Shown in pieces: positions 21,628 through 30,824 of a DNA stretch of 64,000 bases (position 1 is the first letter of the stretch; the number at the start of each line of letters is the position of its first letter). The notes below the pieces were generated by a model. That model searched no databases, was not told where the DNA came from, and saw nothing but the letters and a program-made list of their open reading frames with translations. Source of the stretch: Corallococcus sp. EGB (GTDB taxonomy: Bacteria; Myxococcota; Myxococcia; Myxococcales; Myxococcaceae). The stretch is from the NCBI RefSeq assembly GCF_019968905.1, contig NZ_CP079946.1:1054001-1118000 (forward strand), read 5' to 3'. The position numbers and the translations under genes are program-made.

Positions 21628-21789
21628 TCATGCCGTCACGTGCCCTGCTTCGTCGATGTCGTGTGCGTGTTCGTGGATACAGACGAGCCCCGCGGTGCAG
21701 TCCGCGTTCGTGTCGCGAAGGTGCGTACCGGAGGAGGAGCAGCCCGCGAGCGCCAGCAGGCTCGCGAGCCCCAGGTGCCACGGCCTCAG
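21628..21789 (-). CDS. Possible small lipoprotein (no standard start)
   Basis: The minus-strand frame reads a leader [12 protein letters not shown] followed by [14 protein letters not shown], a second Cys pair and a His/Asp-rich tail ([16 protein letters not shown]), then TGA at 21628-21630. The lipobox (LALAGC) is convincing, but no in-frame ATG or GTG exists nearby; a CTG at 21789 is the best available start and its ribosome site is weak. It could be a real short lipoprotein with a rare start, the remains of a longer one, or chance. The tail HEHAHD could bind metal. Confidence is limited by the missing start. Confidence 0.35.
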   Translation of the reverse strand: MRPWHLGLASLLALAGCSSSGTHLRDTNADCTAGLVCIHEHAHDIDEAGHVTA

Positions 21790-21967
21790 GGGGAGGCAGC
21801 CTTTCGTGGAGTGGGAGCCGGCCTGTGTGCCGCGCGCATCCCAGGACGCACCCGGAGGGAACCGTGAGCCGCACCTGGCGGCGGACCGGGTGGCATGCGT
21901 GAAGCGTCGGGCTTTGAGGCCGCGGGGTTTTCCACCGGTGCGGGCGCGCGCTTAACCTGCGCCACGC

Positions 21968-22963
21968 ATGAACCCCTGGCTCACGACGCTCGCCATCGTG
22001 GCGCTTCTGGTGTTGGCACCCATCCCGCTGCGGGCCTGGCGGCGCGATCGGCTCCGGCGTCGCTGGCGGGCGCTGGGGCCGAAGCTGGAGCTGTCCCCGC
22101 CGGAGGCGTCCCCAGGCACGCTGCTGGTGGGCCGCTATCGGGGGTATCCGGTGGAGGTGTTCCTGGCTCGCACGGGGGGCTCGCGGCTGCGGCTCCTCCT
22201 GGATGCGAAGCTGCCGGAGGGCTTCGCGTTGACGCCCCAGCGGCGGGGACCGCGGGGTGTGTCGCCGGTCCAGGACCTCCAGGTGGGGGAGCCCCTGCTG
22301 GACGCGGCGTATCTCATCCAGGGGGCGAATCCGGCGGCCGTCCTCCGGTTGCTCAAGGAGCCCGCCGTGCGGGCGGCGCTCCTCGCGCTTCAACAGCAGG
22401 GTGTGCGGGTCCATCTCGCGGGTCAGGAACTGCTCGCCCCGGTGCGAGGAGCCTTCAACGAGGAGACCTGCCGGGCGCTTCTGCGGGACCTGACGCGGGT
22501 TGCGTCGGCGCTACGGGAGGCGGCGGAATCGCACCGCTCGCAGGCGGATGCCGCACGGGATGCGGCCCGGAGGGAAGTCCCCATTGTCGGGAGCAGGCAT
22601 CCCGTGCCCGCGCGCAGGGACTTCCAGGAGCAGGCGGCGCTGCGCGAGCTGTTCAATGCACGGTTGACGCGGCACAAGGCGTTGGTCTTCGGGGGCGGTT
22701 TCGTGGGGCTGCTGGTGGGCGTGCCCTTGTGGCTCTGGGCGCGGCACATGCCGCATGAGGGATGGGACCTGACCGGGCTTCCCTTGATGTCGTTCTTCGT
22801 CGGAGCCGCGTCGGCTTACGCGTGGAGCATCCGGTACCTGCTGCTCTGTCCGTCGTGTGGGAACGACGTGCGCCATGAGGTGCCGGATCCAGAGACGCCG
22901 GATGCAACCATGATCGAGCTGTCGCTCGACCGCTGTCCGCACTGCGATCTCCGGTTGCGGTGA
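21968..22963 (+). CDS. Membrane protein with C-terminal zinc ribbon, function unknown
   Basis: 331 residues. One membrane segment is at the N-terminus (TLAIVALLVLAPIPL), followed by an Arg-rich cytoplasmic stretch and a ~180-residue soluble region. Two membrane segments follow at about residues 240-260 (LVFGGGFVGLLVGVPLWLW) and 272-297. The C-terminus has CPSCGN and, 29 residues on, CPHCDL, which form a four-Cys zinc ribbon. I do not recognise the family. The topology puts the zinc ribbon and the middle domain on the cytoplasmic side if the N-terminus is outside. It stands alone, next to a degraded antitoxin-like frame. Confidence 0.65.
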   Translation: MNPWLTTLAIVALLVLAPIPLRAWRRDRLRRRWRALGPKLELSPPEASPGTLLVGRYRGYPVEVFLARTGGSRLRLLLDAKLPEGFALTPQRRGPRGVSPVQDLQVGEPLLDAAYLIQGANPAAVLRLLKEPAVRAALLALQQQGVRVHLAGQELLAPVRGAFNEETCRALLRDLTRVASALREAAESHRSQADAARDAARREVPIVGSRHPVPARRDFQEQAALRELFNARLTRHKALVFGGGFVGLLVGVPLWLWARHMPHEGWDLTGLPLMSFFVGAASAYAWSIRYLLLCPSCGNDVRHEVPDPETPDATMIELSLDRCPHCDLRLR

Positions 22964-23056
22964 GCGGTGCGACTTGAGGTCACGGGCCTCATCGGCGTTG
23001 GTGGTCGCCTTCACGGACTGGCCTGGGAGGTCCGCCGTTAGAAGGACAGAAGGACG

Positions 23057-23245
23057 TCAGCGAGCTTTCTTGCGCGCAAGCTCCCGCAACCGGGGCAGGG
23101 GCTTCGCTGGCTTCTCCAACGCGTCCACGAGCCGGTCGAAATCATCGGCAAGCAGCACGACTCGGACTGCCTCGCGTGCTGTCCATTCCTGCCGGTTCGT
23201 GGAGGGCGGGTCGTCTTCTTCGAGCGTTGGAAGTTTTGGGGCCAT
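23057..23245 (-). pseudogene. Remnant of TacA/DUF1778-type antitoxin
   Basis: A 62-residue frame whose C-terminal half, VVLLADDFDRLVDALEKP and then LPRLRELARK, closely follows the C-terminal toxin-binding helix pattern of DUF1778 (TacA-like) antitoxins. The N-terminal ribbon-helix-helix DNA-binding part expected in that family is replaced by an unrelated Pro/Asp-rich stretch. No GNAT-type toxin gene is adjacent on either side, and the start lacks a good ribosome site. It is therefore best read as a decayed or recombined antitoxin, although a functional short protein is possible. Confidence 0.45.
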
Positions 23246-23461
23246 GGCTGCAACGGAGCCGAGTGCTGACGCGGTGTTCTACGACGATGTGACGCCTGCC
23301 CGCCTGAGCACCCTGTGCCCCGCTGAGAAGACGAATCCGTCGCCAGTTCAGGGGGATACGCAGAGCCTCCAGTCTCCATGACCCGGCGGCCGCAGTCGGC
23401 ACCCCCCGTCCGTTGACGACGCGCTGTACCTGTGTTCAGGCTGGCTTCTCGGGAGCCCGCC

Positions 23462-26400
23462 ATGTCCCCTCAAATCGCCCTCGCCTTCACGTCGGAGTCC
23501 GCGGCCCATCCGGCGCTCGCCGCCTTCCATCCGGTGGTGCGGCGCTGGTTCGCCTCTCGCCTGGGCGAACCCACCCGTCCGCAGATTGAAGGCTGGCCCC
23601 TCATCCACGCGGGCCATGACGTGCTCATCGCCGCGCCCACCGGCAGCGGCAAGACGCTCACCGCGTTCCTCGCCGCGCTGGACTCGCTGTTCCGCCTGGC
23701 GCTCGACGGCACGCTCTCCGACCACACCCACGTCCTCTACGTGTCGCCCCTGAAGGCCCTGGGCAACGACGTGCAGAAGAACCTCCTCCAGCCGCTGGAG
23801 GAGCTGATGACCCTGGCGCGTGAGGAGGGCTACGAACCGCAGCAACTTCGCGTCCAGGTGCGCACCGGCGACACGCCCGCCGGCGAGCGCGCCCAGATGG
23901 TGCGCCGCCCGCCGCACATCCTCATCACCACGCCGGAATCCCTCTACCTCTACCTCACCGCCGAGCGCGCCCGCGCCACCCTGCGCCACGTGCGCACGGT
24001 CATCGTGGACGAAATCCACGCACTCGCCCGCGACAAGCGCGGCAGCCACTTCGCGCTGTCCATGGAGCGCCTCAAGGCACTCACCGACGTGCGCCCCCAG
24101 CTCTTGGGCCTGTCCGCCACGCAGAAGCCGCTGGACGCCATCGCGGGCTTCCTCACCGGCGCGTCCCTCACCGAGTGCAAGCGCGTGGAGGTGGGCCACC
24201 AGCGCCCATGGGACCTCACGGTCGAGATCCCCGACGCGGAGCTGTCCTCCATCGCGAGCCACGAGATGTGGGGGCAGGTCTATGACCGGCTGATCCAGCT
24301 CTCCAGCGAGCACCGCACCACGCTCATCTTCGTCAACACGCGCAAGATGTCCGAGCGCGTGGCGCACGACCTGGGCGAGCGCCTGGGCCAGCAGTGGGTG
24401 GCCGCGCACCACGGCAGCATGTCCCGCGAGATGCGCCTGTCCGCCGAGGAGCGCCTCAAGGCTGGCCAGCTCCGCGTGATGGTCGCCACCGCGTCGCTGG
24501 AGCTGGGCATTGACGTGGGCAACGTGGACCTGGTCGTGCAGTTGGGCACCACCAAGGCCATCTCCGTGCTGCTCCAGCGCGTGGGCCGCGCGGGCCACCA
24601 CAAGGCCGGCATCTCCAAGGGCATCCTCTTCGCGATGACGCGCGACGAGCTGGTGGAGTGCGTCGCGCTCCTCAACGCCGTGCGCGAGGGCGACCTGGAC
24701 GCGGTCCGCATCCCCAAGAAGCCGCTGGACGTGCTCGCGCAGCAAATTGTCGCCGCGTGCGCGTGCGAGGAATGGGACGAGCGCGCCCTCTTCAGCGTCT
24801 TCCAGCGCGCGTACCCGTATCAGGACCTCACCTGGGAGGAGTACCAGCAGGTGCTGGAGATGCTCTCCGAAGGCGTCGCCGAGCGCCGCGGCCGGGGCAG
24901 CATCCACCTGCACCGGGACCGGGTGAACCAGCGGCTCAAGGGGCGCCGGGGCGTGCGCATCACCGCGCTCACCAACGGCGGCGCCATCCCGGACACGTTC
25001 AACTTCGCCGTCATGGCCCAGCCCGAGGGCAAGGTGGTGGGCACGCTGGACGAGGACTTCGCGGTGGAGTCCTCGCCCGGGGACATCTTCCTGTTGGGCA
25101 GCACCGCGTGGCGCATCCAGCGCGTGATGGGCGCCACCGTGATGGTGGAGGACGCGAAGGGCGCGCCGCCCAACGTGCCCTTCTGGCGCGGCGAGGCGCC
25201 GGGCCGCACGGATGAGCTGAGCCTCCAGGTGGGCCGCCTGCGCGAGGAGCTCCTGCGCCACGACGACCCCGCGGGCTTCCTGGAGAAGCTCTTGCGCGTG
25301 CCGCCGCCCGCGGTGGACGCGCTGCTGGGCTACCTGCGGCTGGGCCGGAAGATGCTGGGCGACGTGGTGCCCAGCCACAAGCAGATCGTCGCCGAGCGCT
25401 TCTTCGACGAAGCGGGCGGCATGCAGCTGATCATCCACGCGCCGTTCGGCAGCCGCATCAACCGCGCGTGGGGCATGGCGCTGCGCAAGCGCTTCTGCCG
25501 CTCGTTCGACTTCGAGTTGCAGGCGGCGGCGACGGAGGACGGCATCCTCTTGAGCCTGGGGGAGCAGCACTCGTTCCCGCTGGCGGACATCTTCGACTTC
25601 CTGCATCCGGACAACGTGGAGGAGGTGCTGGTGCAGGCCATCCTCCAGTCGCCCATCTTCGGCACGCGCTTCCGCTGGGTGGCGTCGCGAGCGCTGACGC
25701 TGTACCGGGTGATGGGGGGCAAGCGCGTGGCGCCGAACCTCCAGCGCGCGCGCAGCGAGGACCTGCTGGCGGCGGTGTTCCCCGCGCAGGTGGGCTGCCA
25801 GGACAACCATGGCGGCGCGGACGTGGAGCTGCCGGACCATCCGCTGGTGAAGCAGACGATGGACGACTGTCTGCGCGAGGCGATGGACATCGAAGGGCTG
25901 CGCGAGGTGCTCCGGCGCATGAAGGACGGGCGCATCCAACTGGTCGCGCGAGACGTCCCGGAGCCGAGCGTCTTCGCGCACGCGCTCATCAACAGCCAGC
26001 CCTACACCTTCCTGGACGACGCGCCGGCCGAGGAGCGCCGCGTGCGCAACGTGGCCCTGCGCCGCGCGATGCCGGCCGAGGACGCGGCGGCGTTCGGAGC
26101 GCTGGACGCGAACGCCATCCGGCAGGTGGTGGAGGACGCGGCGCCGCCGATGCGCGACGAGGACGAGCTGCACGACGCGCTCCTCCAGCTCGTGCTGGTG
26201 CGAGCGTCGGAGGTGCCGCGAGGCCTGGAGGTGGGGCTCTTCAAGCAGGGCCGCGTGGCCTGGCTGGAGCGCGAGGGTGGGCGGTTCCTGGTATCAGCGG
26301 AGCGTGGCAACGCGGTGCGAGCGCTCTTCCCGGACGCTCAGACGCAGCCGGTACTGCCGGTGCTGGAGTACGACCGGCCGGTGGAGCGCGACGCGGCGGT

Positions 26401-27805
26401 GCTCCAGGTGGTGCGCGGGCGGATGGAGATGGTGGGGCCCACCACGGTGGTGGAGCTGGCGCGGCTCACGCTGTTGGATCCGGACGACATCAACCTGGCG
26501 CTGCACAACCTGGAGAGCCAGGGCAGCGTGCTGCGAGGCCAGTTCCGCGCGCAGGACGACGTGCCGGTGCCTCGGGACGCGGACGGGAGCCCGGTGCTGG
26601 AGTGGTGTGACAGGCGTCTGCTCCAGCGCATCCACCGGCTGACGGTGGGGCGTCTGCGCCGCGAGATTGAACCGCTGAGCCCGCAGGACTTCATGCGCTT
26701 CCTCTTCCGGTGGCACCACCTGGAGGACGTGGACGCGCTGCGGGGCTCCACGGGATTGCTCAAGGCGGTACGGCTGCTTCAGGGGTACGAAGCGCCGGCC
26801 TCCGCGTGGGAGCGTTTCCTGCTGCCCGCGCGCATGCGGGGCTACACGCCGGACCTGATGGAGCGTGCCTGCTACGCGGGCGAGGTGGCGTGGGGGCGGG
26901 TGACGCTGAAGGATCCGCCGAAGCCCCCGGGGCCGCGCCGGGGCGCGCCGGTGGAGGCGCCGGAGCCGGTGGTGGCGAAGCGCTCATCCCCGACGCGCAA
27001 CGCGCCGTTGACGTTCACGGTGCGCGAGGACCTGGAGTGGATGCTGGCGGCGGCGCGTCCGCACGCGGTGTTGGCGGACGGGGGCGTGTGGATGCCGCCG
27101 GACCTGAGCGCGGCGGCGAAGGACGTGGTGGGCGTGCTGGAGCGGCGGGGCGCGTGCTTCTTCCAGGACCTGGTGACGCGGGCGAGGCGGCTGCCGGCGG
27201 AGGTGGAGGACGCGCTGTGGGAGCTGGTGGCGAAGGGGCTCGTCACGGCGGACGCGGTGCAGAACCTGCGCATCCTGCAGAGCCCGGCGCACCGCAAGCG
27301 GCAGAAGCTGCTCAACCGGGGCGGGCCGGGCCGCTGGAGCCTGCTGGCGCCGTCGGAGCCGAAGTCGCAGGAGGAGGTGACGGAGTCGCTGGCGAAGCTG
27401 TTCCTCCAGCGCTACGGCATCGTCTGGCGCGACCTGGTGATGCGCGAATCATTGGCGCCCACGTGGAGAGACCTGTTGTTCGTCTACCGGCGCATGGAGG
27501 CGCGGGGCGAGCTGCGAGGAGGGCGCTTCGTGTCGGGCTTCGTGGGTGAGCAGTTCGCGCTGCCGGAAGCCGTGGACATGGCGCGAGCGGTGCGACGCGC
27601 GCCTCCGTCAGGCATGCGCGTCCAATTGTCCGGAGTGGATCCGCTGAACCTCACGGGCGTGGTGACGCCGGGCCCGCGCGTGGCCGCGCTGCCGAACAAC
27701 GTCGTCACCTACGTGGATGGGATTCCGCAGGGCGTGGACGCAGTGGAGGACGCGTCGGAGAACGAGGACGCGGAAGTCGATGGAACGCTTGCGCAGGTGA
27801 ACTGA
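23462..27805 (+). CDS. lhr: Lhr-type DEAD/DEAH helicase
   Basis: 1447 residues from the ATG at 23462. Motif I is APTGSGKT (58-65), motif II DEIH (about residue 186), motif III LSATQ, and motif VI resembles QRVGRAGHH. The sequence between the helicase core and the C-terminus carries the winged-helix and beta-barrel extension of Lhr proteins (for example the NFAVMAQPEGKVVGTLDEDF region), and a long C-terminal region follows. Full-length bacterial Lhr is about 1500 residues, so this is complete. Lhr is a 3'-5' translocase that unwinds DNA or RNA:DNA hybrids and is linked to DNA repair. It appears monocistronic. Confidence 0.9.
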   Translation: MSPQIALAFTSESAAHPALAAFHPVVRRWFASRLGEPTRPQIEGWPLIHAGHDVLIAAPTGSGKTLTAFLAALDSLFRLALDGTLSDHTHVLYVSPLKALGNDVQKNLLQPLEELMTLAREEGYEPQQLRVQVRTGDTPAGERAQMVRRPPHILITTPESLYLYLTAERARATLRHVRTVIVDEIHALARDKRGSHFALSMERLKALTDVRPQLLGLSATQKPLDAIAGFLTGASLTECKRVEVGHQRPWDLTVEIPDAELSSIASHEMWGQVYDRLIQLSSEHRTTLIFVNTRKMSERVAHDLGERLGQQWVAAHHGSMSREMRLSAEERLKAGQLRVMVATASLELGIDVGNVDLVVQLGTTKAISVLLQRVGRAGHHKAGISKGILFAMTRDELVECVALLNAVREGDLDAVRIPKKPLDVLAQQIVAACACEEWDERALFSVFQRAYPYQDLTWEEYQQVLEMLSEGVAERRGRGSIHLHRDRVNQRLKGRRGVRITALTNGGAIPDTFNFAVMAQPEGKVVGTLDEDFAVESSPGDIFLLGSTAWRIQRVMGATVMVEDAKGAPPNVPFWRGEAPGRTDELSLQVGRLREELLRHDDPAGFLEKLLRVPPPAVDALLGYLRLGRKMLGDVVPSHKQIVAERFFDEAGGMQLIIHAPFGSRINRAWGMALRKRFCRSFDFELQAAATEDGILLSLGEQHSFPLADIFDFLHPDNVEEVLVQAILQSPIFGTRFRWVASRALTLYRVMGGKRVAPNLQRARSEDLLAAVFPAQVGCQDNHGGADVELPDHPLVKQTMDDCLREAMDIEGLREVLRRMKDGRIQLVARDVPEPSVFAHALINSQPYTFLDDAPAEERRVRNVALRRAMPAEDAAAFGALDANAIRQVVEDAAPPMRDEDELHDALLQLVLVRASEVPRGLEVGLFKQGRVAWLEREGGRFLVSAERGNAVRALFPDAQTQPVLPVLEYDRPVERDAAVLQVVRGRMEMVGPTTVVELARLTLLDPDDINLALHNLESQGSVLRGQFRAQDDVPVPRDADGSPVLEWCDRRLLQRIHRLTVGRLRREIEPLSPQDFMRFLFRWHHLEDVDALRGSTGLLKAVRLLQGYEAPASAWERFLLPARMRGYTPDLMERACYAGEVAWGRVTLKDPPKPPGPRRGAPVEAPEPVVAKRSSPTRNAPLTFTVREDLEWMLAAARPHAVLADGGVWMPPDLSAAAKDVVGVLERRGACFFQDLVTRARRLPAEVEDALWELVAKGLVTADAVQNLRILQSPAHRKRQKLLNRGGPGRWSLLAPSEPKSQEEVTESLAKLFLQRYGIVWRDLVMRESLAPTWRDLLFVYRRMEARGELRGGRFVSGFVGEQFALPEAVDMARAVRRAPPSGMRVQLSGVDPLNLTGVVTPGPRVAALPNNVVTYVDGIPQGVDAVEDASENEDAEVDGTLAQVN

Positions 27806-27896
27806 CTCCCGGGCGGGGTTGGGGCGCGCCGGGCATCGTGAGTAGGATTCCGAAGGGGCGACTTCGGCACGACGCTCGGAGAGCGGTGGACCACGC

Positions 27897-28421
27897 ATGC
27901 GTTTCAAGAGGACCCTTTGCGGCCTGACGTGGCTGCTCATCCTGGGCAGCGCCTGCAGGCACGTGAGCGCGGAAGAGTCGCTTCAACTACGAGATGAGCT
28001 GGAGCGTGCCCTTGATGCCGATGCGCTGTTGGTGAGTGACATCTATGCCGGGCGCGACAACTTTGAAGCCTTCTTGAGAAAACATGGCGAGAAGGCCGTG
28101 ACGTTCTTCGAGCGGCTCGTGAAGGAGGCCGCGAGATCCGGGGACGATGGGGACTCCTTCCAGATTAGAGCTGCCATCGACGGACTGGTCTTTCTGAAAG
28201 ATAAACACGCGAGGCAAGCACTTGAGGAGCTGGCCTCGAGCGACAAGGTGGACTCCTACCTTTCACGAGAGGCTTTCGATGCACGGGTCAAGCTTTCGCC
28301 CGGGAGTGAGCGGCTGGGAATTCTCGTTGCTCGCTTGCAACGTAACCGTCCGGCCAGTGACGTGCTGGAAGGATTGAAGACGGACCACGACCGTGCTCAG
28401 CGGGCGCCGCGAGGAGCGTGA
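27897..28421 (+). pseudogene. Lipoprotein gene truncated by IS66 insertion
   Basis: The frame gives 174 residues with a signal peptide and lipobox (LILGSAC, Cys about residue 20), followed by a helical, charged domain that may be HEAT-like (FFERLVKEAARS, LVFLKDKHARQALEELA). The IS66 left terminal repeat begins at 28342, so only about 148 residues are native and the last ~26, from about NRPASDVLEG onward, are encoded by the IS end. The stop codon lies 5 bases before the convergent tnpC stop. No continuation of the gene is seen beyond the right end of the IS. Base composition is less GC-biased than neighbours. Function of the intact protein is unknown. Confidence 0.65.
28342..28372 (+). repeat. 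IS66 left terminal inverted repeat
   Basis: About 31 bases pair with the right end at 30717-30747 with few mismatches. The repeat lies inside the preceding lipoprotein reading frame. Confidence 0.8.
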
Positions 28422-28426
28422 GTTGT

Positions 28427-29965
28427 TCAGGGACTGGGCTGGAGGGGCGAAGCGGGCGGGTCGGCGGTGCGTCGCCGCATCCACTCGTGGGGTAGCAGTT
28501 CACCGATGCGCGCATTCGGGTGCGTCTGCACCCGCAGCAGGACATCCGCGAGGTACGCCTCGGGGTTGACCTGGTTGGCCTCGCAGGTGGCGACGAGGGC
28601 GTAGAGGCCCGCGAGGTTCGCGCCCGCGGCCTCATGGCCGACGAAGAGGAAATTCTTGCGGCCCAGGGCGGCCTTGCGCAGCGCGGCCTCGCTTCGGTTG
28701 TTGTCCAAGGGCAGACGCGCGTCGGAAGAGAAGCGCGTCAGGGCGTCCCACTGCTTCAGCGCGTAGGAGAGGGCCTGGCCCATGGGGCCCCTGGGCAGGT
28801 GGCGTGGGGCCTGGGATTCCATCCACGCACGCAGCGCAGTGAGGACGGGGAGACTTTGCTGCTGGCGCAGCGCTTGGTGCGCGTCCGTGCGCACGACGCC
28901 CGCGTCGCGAGCCAGCGCCTCCACCCGGTAGAGGGCCAGAATGAAGTCCAAGGCCTCGCGGGCCTCGGGCGCGGTGGGCAGCGCCTCGAAGAAGCGGCGC
29001 CGCACATGCGCCCAACACCCGACGCGGACGCGCCCTTCGGGCGGCGTCACCGCGTTGTAGCCGGTATAGGCATCCACGACGAGGGCGCCCCGGGTGCCGC
29101 CCAGCACGTCCTTGGGCGTCGTGCTGGCCCGGCCGAGGCTGAAGCGGTAGCCGATGAGCCACTCGCCCGTGGGCGTCTGGGTGAGGAAGGTCCAGAGGTA
29201 GCCCTGGCGTGTCTTCTTCACGTCCAGCACGCGCATGGGCGTCTCGTCGGCCCACACCACGTCCGCGGACGCAATGCACTGCAGGAGGTGCTGCGAAAGA
29301 GGCAGCAGCACCGAGGCGGCCTGGTGGAAGAGGTCCGTCAGCGTGCTGCGACTCATGGGCACGCCGCTTCTCTCCACCCGCTGGGCGAGTCGGTGCAAGG
29401 GCATGGCGTCCGCGCACTTCGACGTCACCACGTGGGAGAGGAAGCCCGGGCCGTACTCGCCCCTGTCCACCACCCGGGCCGGAGGCGGGGCGGTGACGAC
29501 GCCCCGGCCGCACGCGCACGCCAGCACCTCCTGCACGTGCACCTGCTTCTCGAAGCGGGCGGGCACGTACTCGTACACCACCGAGGTGCGGCCCTTTCCC
29601 AGCGGCTTCAAGTCCTCGCCGCCGCACGCCGGGCAGTGGCGCTCCTCGGCGGGAACCGCGTGGCGAATCTCTCGCGCCGGGGCCTCCTCGGCCTTGCGCG
29701 CGGCCCTCTCTTGCCGCTTCTGCTTCGCCGCCTCGGCCCGGGCCGCCGTCGAATCCGCGTCCCCTCGCAACTCAGCCGCCACCGTCGGCAGCTTCTCCGC
29801 CCTTTGGCCGAAGACGTGGCGCTGCAGGGCCGCAAGCTGCCCCTTGAGGGCGTCCACCTCCCCGCCAATGCGGCTCACCTCGGCCTTGAGCTCCTCGGCT
29901 TCCTCGCGCCAGGGGCAATGGTGGTCGAGAGGGAGGACTCTGGGCACGCCAGGGGAACACGCCAT
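28427..29965 (-). CDS. tnpC: IS66 family transposase TnpC
   Basis: 512 residues. An N-terminal coiled region (about 20-50, LKAEVSRIGGEVDALKGQ) and the conserved HVFGQRAEKL lead into a zinc-binding segment (CPACGGEDLKPLGKG). The DDE catalytic core follows: VVWADETPMRVLD, LVVDAYTGYN and the final Glu in LDNNRSEAALR. The C-terminal helices (AAGANLAGLYALVATC and NPEAYLADVLLRV) are typical of IS66. It carries out DNA cleavage and strand transfer at the element's ends, together with TnpA and TnpB. Length is normal, with no frameshift. Confidence 0.93.
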   Translation of the reverse strand: MACSPGVPRVLPLDHHCPWREEAEELKAEVSRIGGEVDALKGQLAALQRHVFGQRAEKLPTVAAELRGDADSTAARAEAAKQKRQERAARKAEEAPAREIRHAVPAEERHCPACGGEDLKPLGKGRTSVVYEYVPARFEKQVHVQEVLACACGRGVVTAPPPARVVDRGEYGPGFLSHVVTSKCADAMPLHRLAQRVERSGVPMSRSTLTDLFHQAASVLLPLSQHLLQCIASADVVWADETPMRVLDVKKTRQGYLWTFLTQTPTGEWLIGYRFSLGRASTTPKDVLGGTRGALVVDAYTGYNAVTPPEGRVRVGCWAHVRRRFFEALPTAPEAREALDFILALYRVEALARDAGVVRTDAHQALRQQQSLPVLTALRAWMESQAPRHLPRGPMGQALSYALKQWDALTRFSSDARLPLDNNRSEAALRKAALGRKNFLFVGHEAAGANLAGLYALVATCEANQVNPEAYLADVLLRVQTHPNARIGELLPHEWMRRRTADPPASPLQPSP

Positions 29966-29993
29966 GGCGCGGAGGCGTCCCGGGACAGGTGCG

Positions 29994-30359
29994 TCAGCTG
30001 CCCGTGCGCCCGGGAGGCGTCCAGGCGGGCTGGCGCCTCACCTGGGCCACGTCGATGCCGTCCAGCAGCATCGCCAACTGCGTGGCGTCCAGGTGCACCG
30101 CCTGCGCGCCCGCGTCCACCGGCGGCAGCCGGAAGCGGCCCGCCTCCAGCCGTTTGTACAGCAGCACGAAGCCGCCCCGGCTCCACGTCAGCACCTTGAT
30201 GCGGTCACCCCGCCTGGAGACAAAGGCGAAGAGGTGGCCCGAGTAGACGTCCTCTCCCCATGCACCGCGCACCAGCGCCATGAGGCCATCAATCGACTTG
30301 CGCATGTCCACCGGCTCCACCGCCAGCACCACGCGCACCGAGGCCGGCAGGGCGAACAC
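29994..30359 (-). CDS. tnpB: IS66 accessory protein TnpB
   Basis: 121 residues. The sequence contains the hallmark VDMRKSIDGLMALV and DRIKVLTWSRGGFVLLYKRLE blocks of the IS66 Orf2/TnpB family, required for transposition in this family though its exact role is unclear. It lies 4 bp after tnpA and 28 bp before tnpC. Confidence 0.93.
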   Translation of the reverse strand: MFALPASVRVVLAVEPVDMRKSIDGLMALVRGAWGEDVYSGHLFAFVSRRGDRIKVLTWSRGGFVLLYKRLEAGRFRLPPVDAGAQAVHLDATQLAMLLDGIDVAQVRRQPAWTPPGRTGS

Positions 30360-30363
30360 CGCC

Positions 30364-30714
30364 TCACCGCCCCAGCGCCGCGACGAGCCGGGCCACGTAG
30401 CCGACGTCGGTGCCCACGGCGAATCGCACCCGCGCCCCGCTCGCGGCCACCACTTCCAGCAGGGACTCCGTCGCCGAGGGACTCCTCGCCACCTGCACCG
30501 GCAAGAGTCTCACCGGCTCGGCTCGGCTCGTCGCGGCACGTCGTGCCCGGTACACCCACGACTGCAACGTGCTCAGCCTCACGCCTCGCTGCGCTGAGAA
30601 AGCCTTCTGCGTAAGCCCGCTCGCCTCGAACGCTTCCGCGACGCGCGCCCACTCCGGCTTCCCCACTGGCTTCGACATGCTCGCCAGGGTCCACCGCGCC
30701 GACGCCTCACTCAA
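30364..30714 (-). CDS. tnpA: IS66 accessory protein TnpA
   Basis: 116 residues with an N-terminal helix-turn-helix (WARVAEAFEASGLTQKAFSAQRGVR-type region) and the WVYRAR motif, as in IS66 TnpA proteins. A start at M13 (30678) is also possible. The upstream end reaches within 33 bp of the right terminal repeat, so the promoter is close to or inside the repeat. Confidence 0.88.
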   Translation of the reverse strand: MSEASARWTLASMSKPVGKPEWARVAEAFEASGLTQKAFSAQRGVRLSTLQSWVYRARRAATSRAEPVRLLPVQVARSPSATESLLEVVAASGARVRFAVGTDVGYVARLVAALGR

Positions 30715-30716
30715 CG

Positions 30717-30747
30717 CCTCTCAGCACGTCGTTGGCCGGACGGATAC
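30717..30747 (-). repeat. IS66 right terminal inverted repeat
   Basis: Complementary to the left end at 28342-28372. On the minus strand it begins GTATCCGTCCGG. Confidence 0.8.
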
Positions 30748-30824
30748 GATCTGTTCTTCGTGTGGTTCTCCCCGAACCCATCGCGCAGCGGCTTGAATGA
30801 GCCCAGCCTGGACTGGAGGTATCG

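Larger units (their letters stand above)
28342..30747 (-). mobile_element. IS66-family insertion sequence, complete
   Basis: The 2406-bp element has imperfect terminal inverted repeats. The left end reads GTAACCGTCCGGCCAGTGAC and the right end, on the opposite strand, GTATCCGTCCGGCCAACGAC; similarity continues about 10 bases further (CGTGCTG). The GTA start, the length and the tnpA-tnpB-tnpC order fit the IS66 family. The expected 8-bp target duplication is absent: the left flank is CTTGCAAC and the right flank GATCTGTT. All three genes look intact, so the element may still be mobile. Confidence 0.88.
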
